Shown here: piece after piece, positions 36,721-47,500 of the stretch
How the letters are laid out: every line of letters starts with the position of its first letter
Numbering within the stretch: the first letter of the stretch is position 1
Assembly (NCBI RefSeq): GCF_949628215.1
Contig: NC_134276.1
Coordinates: 134,478,125-134,542,124 of the forward strand
Length of the DNA: 64,000 nucleotides
Direction: 5' to 3'
Source: Phalacrocorax aristotelis
Taxonomy: Eukaryota; Chordata; Aves; Suliformes; Phalacrocoracidae
The notes under the pieces: model-generated
The model's input: the letters and a program-made list of their open reading frames with translations, nothing else
What the model was told of the DNA's origin: nothing
Databases searched by the model: none
Position numbers and translations under genes: made by a program

Positions 36721-38855
36721 TTCTTGGAGGCTCAGCATGTGTTCTCTCTGCTTCTGCTACCCTTTAGAGCAAGTCTGAGGGTGTTCTTACCTGTCTGAAT
36801 CAGTTCATATTCTTTGCTGTCACCACTCAAGTTCAACTCCTTCATCTGGTCCAAGATGCCAAAGACCCAAAGAAAAATGAGCTGGATAATGGGGAAAAAA
36901 GTCACTGGGAAACCATTGCACCAAAGGCTAAAGCTCATATGTAATACTCAAGGAAATAATAATCCTTGGGCCATTATAATGGGTCTAGATATTGAAACAG
37001 AAAGAGATTTAAATTCAGTCCCTACGTCTGCCTCTAGGCCTACCTACATGTTTTCTTTGTTGGCACGTCAGCTTAAGAAGTTCCCACCCCCCCATCAGAG
37101 ATAAATAAATGAATTCAAATGAACTTGTCTTACCTGAAGTGTTTCTTTTGTCTTTGAAGTGAAGATGAAGGGAGGGCTCCCATCTTATCTAGTTCTGTGT
37201 TGCTCAGACCTGTCTCTGTTGTGTCTTATCTCAGAAGACTATCTTTAAGTGGAGTCATTTCAGTAATTGTCTTTGACATGATTCCACAAGCAGCTGTAGC
37301 TGCACAGTTGAGGGCTGATAAACTGAAGCACGTGGGTTAGAAAAGAAAGGAGCCACAGTGGAATGGAAACTTTTGAGCTGTTTTCTTCTAAATAAAGCAT
37401 GGATATTTAGATCCCTGTTTTGTCACTTTATCTTCTAATGCCTCTGTTTTGTCTGTAACATGATCAGGGGAATCAGCTTTTGATTTTACAGCAAGTTCTA
37501 ATAGGCTACGGTTAATATTTATAGTATTTCCACCCCAACAGAAATTACACAGTAAGACACTGATATCCTCATTTATTGTTGGTTGTTTAGAGTTCAATTT
37601 AGCCTTTCCTTTTGAAACTAGGCTAGGTCTTTTTTTTAAATGTATGCTGCTTTTTGTGTTTGATTTCCTTTATTTTCAAGAAAATTGCAGCTGGCTTTTA
37701 GTTCTGATGTACTGTCTGGTTTCTTCTGGTGAAATTCCAGGAAAGGAAGCCTGAGGACAGAGATCTACAGTCCTTTCAGTCTTTGAAGGATTTTTGCATG
37801 GATCTCACCAAGTCTGCAAGGGTCCAGATCAAAATTTCCAGTACTGCTTTTGACTAACAGCTTTATTAAATCTTCCTCATTTGATAGCTTCCACAAAAGT
37901 GAACTCTCCCAGACACATGAATTTTCTGTTGGTTTCTCCACTGACTTTGAAAGGCAAGTAGATGTCTTTTGCTGACCCTGGTTATTGACACCAAGGAGCT
38001 GTGAACTCCAAAAGCAAAAGTGCCAGGGAAGAGGCTTTCATTGCTACTAAGTGAAAAAGACACGAGTGTCCCTAAATCAACTGCCCTAAGATTTCATCTT
38101 TTCTTCAGCCTGTTGGCTTTATTCATTGCTTTGATAACATCTTAAAACTGTGCTGATGTGGTTTTATTCATGATCAGCTGATGGACTAAGTAGACTTCTA
38201 GGGCTTGTCTGCTTTAGGGACTACTCCATGGGGTCTGCCGTACCAGTGTCAGCCTGCAGTGGATGCATGCAAGGCACCAGGCTCATGTTTGCAGAACTGT
38301 ACTAATATAAATCACAAGCAATTTTCCACCACTGGGGACTAAATGCTGCTCTTTCTCTGTACAGGCTTCCGTTTCAAAACGTATTTGTTGTCTGTTGGCC
38401 AAAGAGACTTTTCCCAGGAGTTAGTCTTTTTCTTATTAGGGAGGCTTTATTTGAGCTGTTGTCTGCGCCATACATGGTTCAGAGATCAGGAAGGAAATTG
38501 CATAGGGCTGAAATAGGCAGGTGCATGCATTAGTACTGTTCATACCTACGTATCTGACTGTGGGGGCTGGCTGGTTTGCAGAGTAGTTAATTCACTCCTG
38601 GGTGGTTTGATCACGTTGCTGTAGCTAGCAATGACACCCGATGGGCATGAGCAGGACTGCACTTGCATGAATTTTTCATGTGTAGCACAGACCAGCAGGC
38701 ATTTTGAGATGTTCTGTTTTCTAGGAGTTTAAAGTACTTGGCTTGTCTTTCTCCAAGCTCAACTGATTCTTGTTACCAGCCATACACATCTTATGGAAAG
38801 CTGTTGGCATCTGTGTTCTGTGCTGCTGTTTGGAAGTTAGTTCTTGAAGGCTTTT

Positions 38856-38895
38856 TTTGTTTTTGTTTTTGTTTTTTGTGTCTTTTTTTTTTGTC
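38856..38895. repeat. T-rich (TTTTTG)n tract
   Basis: Four copies of a t-run followed by g, then a T10 run. On the minus strand it reads as an A-rich tract. It may be the tail of an old retroposed sequence, but none was identified beside it. Confidence 0.75.
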
Positions 38896-39542
38896 TTGGA
38901 GAGAATAACCACAGCAGGAACTTTGTGCGCAGGAAGAAGGTGTAAATTTTCCTTCGTAGGTGCAAAAAGTGCTTCCATCCTTTACTAGCCACTTCTGGAT
39001 CCTGCACAGAGAAGGTTAACAGCACTAGCCCTGCACAGTCCTTAAAAGCAGCCTCTGAGAGTAGAGGGTCTGCAAGATTGCGGAGGGGGAATACTTCATT
39101 ATATATAAAAAATAAATGGACCCCTTTTCCCATAACAAGACCCAACCATCTTTTCCAGCTGTGACTTAATGGCATCATTTTTGCTATCCTCCTTACCCAC
39201 ATTCTTTCCATCCCATGTTTCAAAGCACAGGTTATGACCTAGATGCAGGCCATAAGCAGTAAATGCAGTATGCATGGCAGAGGCAGTGTCATGTCAGCTG
39301 CTCCACAGTACTGTCTGGTGAAGACTCATCCCCCTGAGGGACCTCCTACGTGCAAATAGAAACCTGCACTTGCACAGTTACAACAGATTGACTGGCATGC
39401 AATAGCTTAATGAGAAAGTAAGTCAATTAGTCCCCCATCCACATCAAATCAATTGTCCAGACCCGCTGGGACTGCAGCACTGCAGGGCTATGTGTTGTAA
39501 GGTTAGTCCTGGTGCAGCATGTGTTTACCTGAGCACAAAAAT

Positions 39543-40935
39543 TGGAGGGCCCCACTGACCGGAAGCTAGCCAGCATTATTCCACTCTACAAGAAGGGCGT
39601 GAGGGAAGACTCAGAAAACTACAGACCTGTTAGCCTAACCTCAGAACCTGAACCAATTATGGATAAGATCATACTGGGTACTACTGAAAGGAATTTAAAT
39701 AACAATGCAATCATCAGGCACAGTCAACATGGTTTTGTAAGGGAAAGGCCTTTCTAAATAATTTGATATCTTTCTGTGGAAAGGTCACCCGCCCAGTGGC
39801 TGAAGGGAAGGTGGTGGATGTAGTTTTTCTCGACTGTAGTAAGGCTTTTGGTACTGTGAGATGAGCAGGTTCGTGGTACGCTGGGTGAAAAACTGGCTGA
39901 AGGGCAGAGCTCAAAGGGTTGTATTGAAGGGGGCTACATCTGGCTGGCAACCTGTCACCAGCAGTGCTCCTCAGGGCTCAGTTCTAGGGACAGTTCTGTT
40001 CACTATATTTATCAACAATCTGGATGCAGGAGTTGAATGCATCGTCAGCAAGTTTGCTGTCAATACTAAACTGGGAGGTGCTGTTGACTCTCTGGAGGGT
40101 CAAGAGGCCTTGCGGAGGGATCTGGAGAGACTGAAGCACTGGGCAATCATCAATGCCATGAAATTTAACAAGAACAAATGCCAGGTTCTGCACCGGGGAT
40201 GGAGTAACATGAGACACAAATATAGACTGGGAGAGGAGTGGCTGGAGAGCAGCCCTCCAGAAAGGGACATGGGGGTGCTGGCCGACAGCAGGCTCAACAT
40301 GAGTCAGCAGCGTGCCCTGGCAGCCAACAGGGCAAACTGCATCCTGGGGTGCATCAAACACAGCATAACCAGCCAGTCACAAGAGGTGATCATCCCAGTG
40401 TATTTAGTGTTGGTGCGGCCTCACCTTGAGTACTGGTACTGTGTGCAGTTCTGGGCCCCGCAATTTAAGAAGGGCATTAAGGTACTTGAATGCATCCAGA
40501 GCAGGGCAGCAAAGCTGGTGGGAAGGGCTGGAAGGCATGTCCTATGAGGAGAGGCCAAAGACTCTGGGCTTGTCTAGTTTGGAGTAAAGGAGGCTGAGGG
40601 GCAACCTCATTGCTCTCCACAGCTTCCTGAGGCGATGGAGGTGGAGAGGGGAGGGGCTGATCTCTTCTCCATGGTATCCAGTGATAGCATGCGTGGGAAC
40701 AGCTCAAAGCTGCACCAGGGGAGGTTCAGACCTGATGTTAGGAAGCATGTCTTTACCAAGAGGGTGGTCAGACACTGGAACAGGCTTCCTAGAGAGGTGG
40801 TCAATGCCCCGTGACTGTCAGTGTTTAAGAAGCATTTTGACAATGCCCTTAACAACCTGCTTTAACTTCTGGTGATCCCTGAAGTGGTCAGGAAGTTGGA
40901 CTAGATGATTGTTGTAGGTCCCTTCCAACTGGAAC
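39543..40935 (+). mobile_element. CR1 LINE, 5'-truncated
   Basis: It begins in the RT region (TDRKLASIIPLYKKGVREDS, then ENYRPVSLTS) and runs to the 3' end aggtcccttccaactggaac. 39861-40547 (plus) encodes WQPVTSSAPQGSVLGTVLFT, KFAVNTKLG at the position of the catalytic FADDTKL (so the aspartates are lost), and [20 protein letters not shown]. Later frames are shifted. The subfamily is the same as the 3' end at 1-130, as shown by near identity of the last 130 bases. Confidence 0.94.
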
Positions 40936-41006
40936 TATTCTATTCTATTCTACTCTATTCTGTTATATTATATTATTTTCTGTTATATTCTATTCTTTTC
41001 TGTTCT
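40936..41006 (+). repeat. (ATTCT)n tail of the CR1 copy
   Basis: About 70 bases of ttcta/ttctg pentamers with some decay directly follow the CR1 3' end. CR1 copies end in short direct repeats of an 8-base unit related to attctatg. Here the tail has become or expanded into a 5-base repeat. Confidence 0.88.
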
Positions 41007-42362
41007 AAAATGTACCTGTATACAAAGTACATTCAGTAGGGCTTTGCAAGTAGCCTATATTCTGGTTTTCTGTTTGAAATCTGTTGAAATGGAAAGCCTC
41101 AGGACTTCTCACATGCTGGGTGAAATAAAATACCCTTTGTAGGGCCTGGCATCACCTCTTCCACGTAGAGTAAAAACTTCATCCTCCAGTGTATGTCTCC
41201 ATTTCATTACTGGGTAGAACCATGAGACTTTCATCTGACTCTCATATCCACCTCTGTCACTGAAGTTTTATATTTATGCATCTGTCCTTTGACAACTAGT
41301 TCCAATGTTCTGTCCATTTTGGATCATATTCTATGTACCTCTCAGGCACTTATTATCTTTCTGATAATTTACTTTCATTTCTTATTTTTGTCTTACTCTT
41401 TTAAGGACATTACAAATTATATTTTGAATCTTAGTCTTTATTCTCCCAGTTCAAGCCTAATGTTTCAGTGGTGTTCAAGTCAATTGAGTTCTCTATACAT
41501 ACTCAGTTTGCAAAAATCTCCTTTAGTGCTATCTGCGGATTAATTTACCCTGCTGCTTTCTCCTACCTCCAGACCACTAATGATGTTAAAAGGGAATGGT
41601 TCTATACTAATCTTTTTCAGTACACTCCTTCCCCTCTGTTAACACAGTAATCTGTCATCTTTGATAACATTCTTTTTAGTCATTTGCTTTGCATTCAGCT
41701 GCTGACAGCCAGACCAATGTGAACTCATGCTTCAGACAAAAAATTTTAGCGTGTCCCATATCAAAATTTTACCATGCTAAACTTGTCTAAATCACTTGAT
41801 TTATAAGTTAAGATTTAATAGTTCATTCTTTACTGTTTCTGGAATATTAATTCCTTGAAAGGAATCAATTCTCCCAGTGGCAACACAGAATCAGAAAAGA
41901 TTGTATTGAATCTGAAGGTCATAAACTAAGTATTACAAACCTAGAGGCAGCATTGTAGGCTTAAATAAGTTTTACACAGGCTTTGGAAAACAATTCAGAG
42001 AAAGAAACTCCATACTATCAGCCAGCAATGAGCCAGAGGAATACTAAAGATTTAAGTCATTAAGGAAAACACTGCATTTTCTCTACAGTTATGAGTTAGC
42101 AAAGGACAATTGCTTTCAATACCAGCTTCAAAATAAAACCATGATTCCAAGGCATCAGCAGATTCTTCCTCAGAACTACTGCATAGAGTGGTTGAAGCTA
42201 CCATTGTCTAGCTAACTACAGTGTTTACCAGAACTTGTTTAAAGCTGGAAAAGAGAAAGCAGATAGTGAAACACACAAGGAAGCTTGTGCACACAATCAA
42301 GAAGATGAGCTAGTTAAAACTTAGATTGTTGAAACAAGCATCTAAAGCAGGAGATTGCCTAA
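41007..42362. other. Intergenic sequence downstream of TEAD4
   Basis: AT-rich, with only short chance frames such as 41289-41543. No repeat or gene was recognised. Confidence 0.55.
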
Positions 42363-43061
42363 AGGATCTTGTGGGGAAAAGCTCAGGAGCCTGAGAACCC
42401 CATGGAAGTGAAAGAGCTGAGAGTTGATGTGAGAGATGCTGGTTCTTTCTCTGAGCATAATGAAGAGTTTGGAGGAGCCAATTGAGTACAACAGCAGATT
42501 ATGTTTTTAAAAGAATGTGTTCCAGTAAGGGAATCTTCCCTCCTTTCCTCCCTCCCCGGCACCCACCCCTCCACCCCCAATCTAATATACTAAGTAGAAT
42601 TGATGCTGATGGTGCACTGGAAGGTGGCCGGCTGAGCATTTTTCATGAATTTCAGTGAAAGGATGGGGAGTATTCAATGACACTTGTGAAAAAAAACAGT
42701 GAAGACTTAGACCTTCAGGTACTTGGAGGATTAAGCTGAGTCCATAAAACATGGGAAGAACATTCTCTAGGAGGAGAAGATATAAACTTTGAAGGGAGTT
42801 GAGATTTAAATGTGCAAGAAACAAAATCATCAATCTGTGACTAGACTCCTGGAGTACCTTGTAAATGAGTACAACTTACAACTTCAAATACAGAAACAAA
42901 ACACTTTAAAGGACAAGAAGATGGTTCGGAAGCTGGAGGAGCTATGTAAGTCTGCAGGCCTCTACATGTGCTGTGGGAAGAATTGTACAGTATCTTCATG
43001 GAATCCACAGAGCCCCTTAACCAGCAGACTGAAAGCTGTAGAAGTACCAACTAGCTCATGA
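42363..43061 (+). pseudogene. Degenerate coding-like tract, origin unknown
   Basis: I do not recognise the family. From 42363 one frame is open through ENPMEVKELRVDVRDAGSFS to a single TGA at 42483-42485, and continues in the same frame as VQQQIMFLKECVPVRE to about 42590. Further on, again in the same frame, 42810-43061 reads LLEYLVNEYNLQLQIQ, then KKMVRKLEELCKSAGLY. The latter is rich in charged residues and leucine, like a short coiled coil. The residues look more protein-like than other chance frames here. An AATAAA follows at 43123. It could be a decayed processed gene, part of an old retroelement, or chance. Confidence 0.3.
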
Positions 43062-43122
43062 GTTCTCGAAAGAAGTACAATTTCATCTGTGTGTGGCTGA
43101 AGCCCTTACCTTCTTGCATTCT

Positions 43123-43128
43123 AATAAA
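43123..43128 (+). other. AATAAA signal downstream of the coding-like tract
   Basis: A plus-strand AATAAA 62 nt beyond the stop at 43059-43061. It could end a plus-strand transcript convergent with TEAD4, but AATAAA is frequent in AT-rich DNA. Confidence 0.25.
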
Positions 43129-44320
43129 CCCTTGAGCTCTGACAGTATCTCAGATCCCTCAAATACCCATAAGTACTTTTCTCTATGCCAAAAATACAAG
43201 GACAGAAATATCTGAAATAAGTGTGAGAGTTGATTCCTAAGGTGTTGTGATGCATTGTGGAAAGAGGATATGTAACACCATATATCCAAATCTGTGCCAC
43301 AGGACTGTGCCTGGCCACCCAATAAATTGCCTGCTCAGTGGCTGCTGAGAGCATCATGCAACCCACCTCTCCCCTCAGAGCAGCATGAATGGCTGGATCT
43401 TCCCCCATATCCACAGCATTGTGGGGACCAAGATTGTTGCCTCTCAGTGACTCTTGAGTAAGCAACCTCAGTTTACAAGTAAAGCAGAGACACTGTTTGA
43501 TTGCTTTAGAAACATGGAAAGCTAACCTCTTTTCACTATTCTCTCTCATCCTTTTCCTGCCATTTGCTGGCCAAATGCCATTTTTTGCAATACTTGTGTG
43601 CCTCACTGTCTGCAACTAACATGTGGAACAATTTGATCTTGCGAACAGTATTCTGCTGGCATGCAAGAAAAGAGCAGAGTCTAGCTCCCTGAGCAGTGCT
43701 AACTGCTGACATCCAATTTTCTAAGCATAACTTCATTTAAAAGGCAAAAGAAAGTTTGGTCTTTCGCTATCATGCACAGAAGAGAGGGAAACAGTATCTA
43801 GCCTCCAACAGGAGGAGGGTTGAAGGAGCCTGTGACTGCACACCTGCTAAGGTGGACATCTAGACAGACAGATATGTAGGTTATATGTGCAATCCCCATA
43901 CACGTGTATGTGCCCACACATGTCTACCTTACATCTATATAATTGTATGGTAAGCATATCTGTGCATGTGTTGGCCTACAAATGAATGCATGAGTGCACT
44001 CACTCAGACCAGATGTAGCATGAATATTTTCAAGCTGTTCCTAAGTGGTCAAACTTACGGCAGCTGCTGCCATTGCCCTACCTGTATGCCCAAGTGCATA
44101 CCACTCCTTTTAAGTGTATGTTCACACCCTGTGTGTGCTCTGTGGGAAATACATTCCACAGGGTGCTGTTTGTGGTAAAACCCTTAAGCAGTTATTTGCC
44201 TGTTTCCTTGACTCCAACTGTTTTCCTCAGTTGTGCAAACCTGGAGATACAAACTTGTTTGACCCTGTCAATCACAAAACAGCTCAGAGGTGCTTTTCTG
44301 AAAATACACAATATCTGCAG
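43129..44320. other. Intergenic sequence just beyond the TEAD4 3' end
   Basis: Contains a mildly alternating tg/ca stretch near 43870-43970 (atgtgc, acacgtgtatgtg, cacacatg). A 164-codon frame on the minus strand (43121-43615) has no recognisable motif. Confidence 0.5.
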
Positions 44321-44326
44321 TTTATT
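44321..44326 (-). other. TEAD4: Probable TEAD4 polyadenylation signal AATAAA
   Basis: The plus strand reads TTTATT, which is AATAAA on the coding strand, 91 nt beyond the TEAD4 stop. It is the first canonical signal downstream of the stop and is preceded by ordinary 3' UTR-like sequence. It implies a short 3' UTR of roughly 110-130 nt. Other signals further left could also be used. Confidence 0.55.
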
Positions 44327-44416
44327 TTTCAGTTTGGTATGAGGGAGCAGGGGTTGTTCAAACACGGGCTTTTTTCTTAGACATGCATCCCATGGACGAC
44401 TCAGGGCAGAGAGTCT

Positions 44417-44530
44417 CTAGTCCTTCACCAGCCGGTAGATGTGATGCTGGGCGCCATGGTCACTAGTTGACACCTCAAAAACATATGCTATGCACAGCAA
44501 GGTCTCCTGTGTGTCCCTGTTTGTCACAAC
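44417..44530 (-). CDS. TEAD4: TEAD4 last coding exon and stop codon
   Basis: After the acceptor ...ttctgtctag the exon reads [20 protein letters not shown], then [17 protein letters not shown] and the stop TAG at 44419-44417. The final beta strand closes the YAP-binding fold. The tyrosine in HHIYRLVKD (44435-44437) is the residue whose change in human TEAD1 (Y421H) causes Sveinsson chorioretinal atrophy by weakening YAP binding; it is conserved here. The chain ends in D rather than the E of mammalian TEAD4, as in TEAD1. The exon is short and missed by long-frame searches. Confidence 0.95.
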   Translation of the reverse strand, partial: VVTNRDTQETLLCIAYVFEVSTSDHGAQHHIYRLVKD

Positions 44531-47500
44531 CTAGACAGAAAAGGAGAAGAAGCTGAGATGGCAACTGCTGTTTCTCTGCTTACATATTCCAACACATTTA
44601 ACATAAAGCAAAAATTTAGTAATAGGCAAAGAACAGAGAAGAACAGCAATGATACACAGCTCGGCCACCACAACCCCCAATCTTTGTGCCCACACACCCA
44701 AGCAAAGGACTTTTGCAGCATCAGGACTACAGTGCAGTGAAGAGACAGGGAGGTGACCAGAGTTCACTGTGGAGAACAGAAAGCTGTGACCAGGCAGTGA
44801 CCACATAAGTGGAAGCAGGTCCACTAGGTCCTCCAGTCCCCACCCCCTGGTGTTGCAGATTTCAGCAGAGAGCGAGCGTTTCACAGAAAAATCTCTTCTT
44901 CCTCTGTTGGGTAGAGAGAGGCCACCTCCTGTGGCACATCCATTCCTGCTCATGTATGTGTTGATATATCACAGCCATGAACAGTTCTTTCCCTCCATCT
45001 ACTCCTGCTTGTCAGTGGTAGATACAGACCACGAGGATTATAGAGTATAACTCATTTCACAAGAGACTTATAGGTTTGACTCCATTACTCCTCCCATTCC
45101 ATACACTGGAGGTGTCAGGAGAAGGATGGCTGCTACACTAAAGCATTCTTTCAGAAGCTCCTTTTTTCCATTTATTTTTCTATGGTCCCTCAGGAACCTT
45201 AGCTTCTCTGCCATGCGACTCATTGTCAGCAGCATGGTGATGGAACAGCGTTGTCCTAGTTTCAAAAGCACGCACTGCCTACACTACATGGCAGGGGCAA
45301 GCAAAATGTTGTACCCAGAGCTCCTAGATCAGCTTCCCTTTCTCTGACACTACACAGCTTTGCACATTATTGTCATCTGAGTTTGTGCCATAGCTAAAGC
45401 TTCAGGCAGTTCTCTCCAGCTGGAGGAGGTACATATTTATCAGCAGTAGCACCAACTCAACTGCAGAAATAAAACATACCAGCTGGAGGCTTGACCTGTA
45501 CCAAAGCCCAACCATTCTTGTGAAAATAGAAAGAAAATAGCTGTTTTCAGAAATGCTTATTAACTTTACCAGCCCGATTTTGGTCTACTCTGTTTTCTTT
45601 TCTTACTTTACAATTAGGTCTGCAGCTGAACTAACCCTTCTCTTTCCTTCTGCAGGCTGTGGTGAGTTATAGACATCCAGGTGTTGTAAAGCACCAGTCT
45701 TGTCTGAAAAATGAGCTCTGAAATGTTGGAGGGCTAGATCCAGACTAAAGTGCAAAGCAAGATAAATCATGCCTGTGAGATTAGAGGTATCTAAGCTCAT
45801 GAAAGGGTCTAGAAAAATATAATTAGACTTGCCTCAGAATTTGGTAGGACTGAGGACTGGCAGCATGTTTTGCATTAAGCATGACCATTTTTCAGCTCCA
45901 CAGTGGGGAGTGGGGGGTAGAAAATGTTCAGCCTGCTGCTCAGGGAGCAAGACTGCAATGCAATGCATAAAAGGCTGTGCCAGCACCCATATGACATGTC
46001 TCTCTGTGACAGGAGGTAAGAGAAGGACATGAGATTACTCAAAACATAAAGCCCCAGAGGAACTGTAACTATATGATAACTTTGTTCATAAAACTTATAG
46101 CAAGAGCTGGCCTGACTGAGGAATGAAACCTGCAGAAAGCAGTTACAGCTTACAGTAAAGATTACAGCACAGCACACAGGCCTTCCATCTCTCTGTCCCT
46201 GCCCCCTTCATTGTTTTCCTCATCTACAAAAACTCTTAACATTTATACTCTTCTTCCAGATGCTAAAGATCTTAGTACAAACATGAAAGAGTAAAGCCTT
46301 CTAAAGCCCTGTGAAGTATGATATTAACTTTGTGTAAGGTTAACGTAGTGTGAGGACATTAAAGCCTTGTTTTATAGCTGAGGTACCTGAGCCACAGCAG
46401 TGAAACGAGTTGCCTGGAGTCCCACAAGATCTCCAGAGGATGAAATGAAGACCACTTTATATCCATTCTTTCATATAGCCTCTAGCATCTCTTCTACTTA
46501 CCCAACCTCAGGTTCTCTGCGTGAAGATCTGTGATGCATCTTGTAGAGGCGAGCACAGAACTCAGTCCATTAGGGAAATCCACCTTTTAGGCTGTCTTTG
46601 CCCTCTTGCCCAATTTAGGCTGCATCTGAGCCTGGAAAGGCTTCTGGTATAACATAGACACTAATGCAAATCTAGTTGCTGTAGCCTTGTAGTACTGCCC
46701 TACCTACAGGTTGCAGTGATTCATGAAGATGTCACAGAGCTTCCCCCAACATGCCCCTTCCTTTACATGCCTCCATATTCTTTCCAGGTTCAGGATGGTC
46801 CTGAAAAAAAAACTTTTTTTTTCCCTACCAGGTCAGTGAAGAATTCTTCCCATGCCAGAGTTATAGAGTCACTTAACAGTGCTCTTGGGATTTTTTTACC
46901 TTGCAAAAAGGGCCAGGGCACAGAAAGGACCTCAATGTTCATCCAATAGTGGAATGAGCATTTCCTTCACTGACTTTTGTGTCCTTTTCCTTCCCTTATC
47001 TCTCTGCCTCATAAGTACTCCCTTTATCCTTCCTTTTTTTCCTCTCTTACTGAAGCCTCTCAAATTCTTCTGCTGCTTCTCTGCATAAGTTACTATCTCT
47101 AGAGCTCCATAAATGGTCTTGAGGTACAATACATGTGAGAGATACTAAGTTCAATTAGCTGCTGAGCTGTAAAAGGAAATCTGCTTTGACTCACAACAGT
47201 GAATTCCTGCATGGGGCTTTCCAAGTTCCAACAAAAACAGTTGAAAGTCCCACCTGTAAGATAGTAAAGTTCTCCAGCACACTGTTCATCATATACTTCT
47301 CAGGAAGGTGCTTGAGTTTATGAATGAAGTTTATCATGTATTCGCAGAGAGGGGAACGGTGAATGCGATAGGAATAGTGTCCATTTTCATAGCGTGCATA
47401 CTCTGTCTGCAATGTAAAACACAAAAAGGGCATATGGAGCTAATGTTGTAATGTTAGTAGCATTAATCACATAAAGGAACTCAGGACAGAAAAATTACAA

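Larger units (their letters stand above)
34001..39542. other. Intergenic DNA between CpG island and CR1 copy
   Basis: Lies between the presumed TSPAN9 promoter and the TEAD4 3' end. It holds a quasi-repetitive block at 36300-36720 and a T-rich tract with (TTTTG)n at 38856-38895. No coding unit was recognised. Frames such as 34377-34706 look like chance. Confidence 0.55.

Noticed and set aside
43081..43160. AATAAA followed by cttgagctctgaca, resembling the end of a retroviral LTR
   Set aside because: No matching second LTR, no clear TG...CA ends and no primer-binding site or internal retroviral sequence found nearby.
43121..43615. 164-codon minus-strand open frame
   Set aside because: No domain, signal peptide or family resemblance. 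It lies just 3' of TEAD4 with no supporting promoter, and frames of this size arise by chance.
43860..43990. Alternating tg/ca stretch that might be a dinucleotide microsatellite
   Set aside because: Too irregular. No run of more than a few perfect units.
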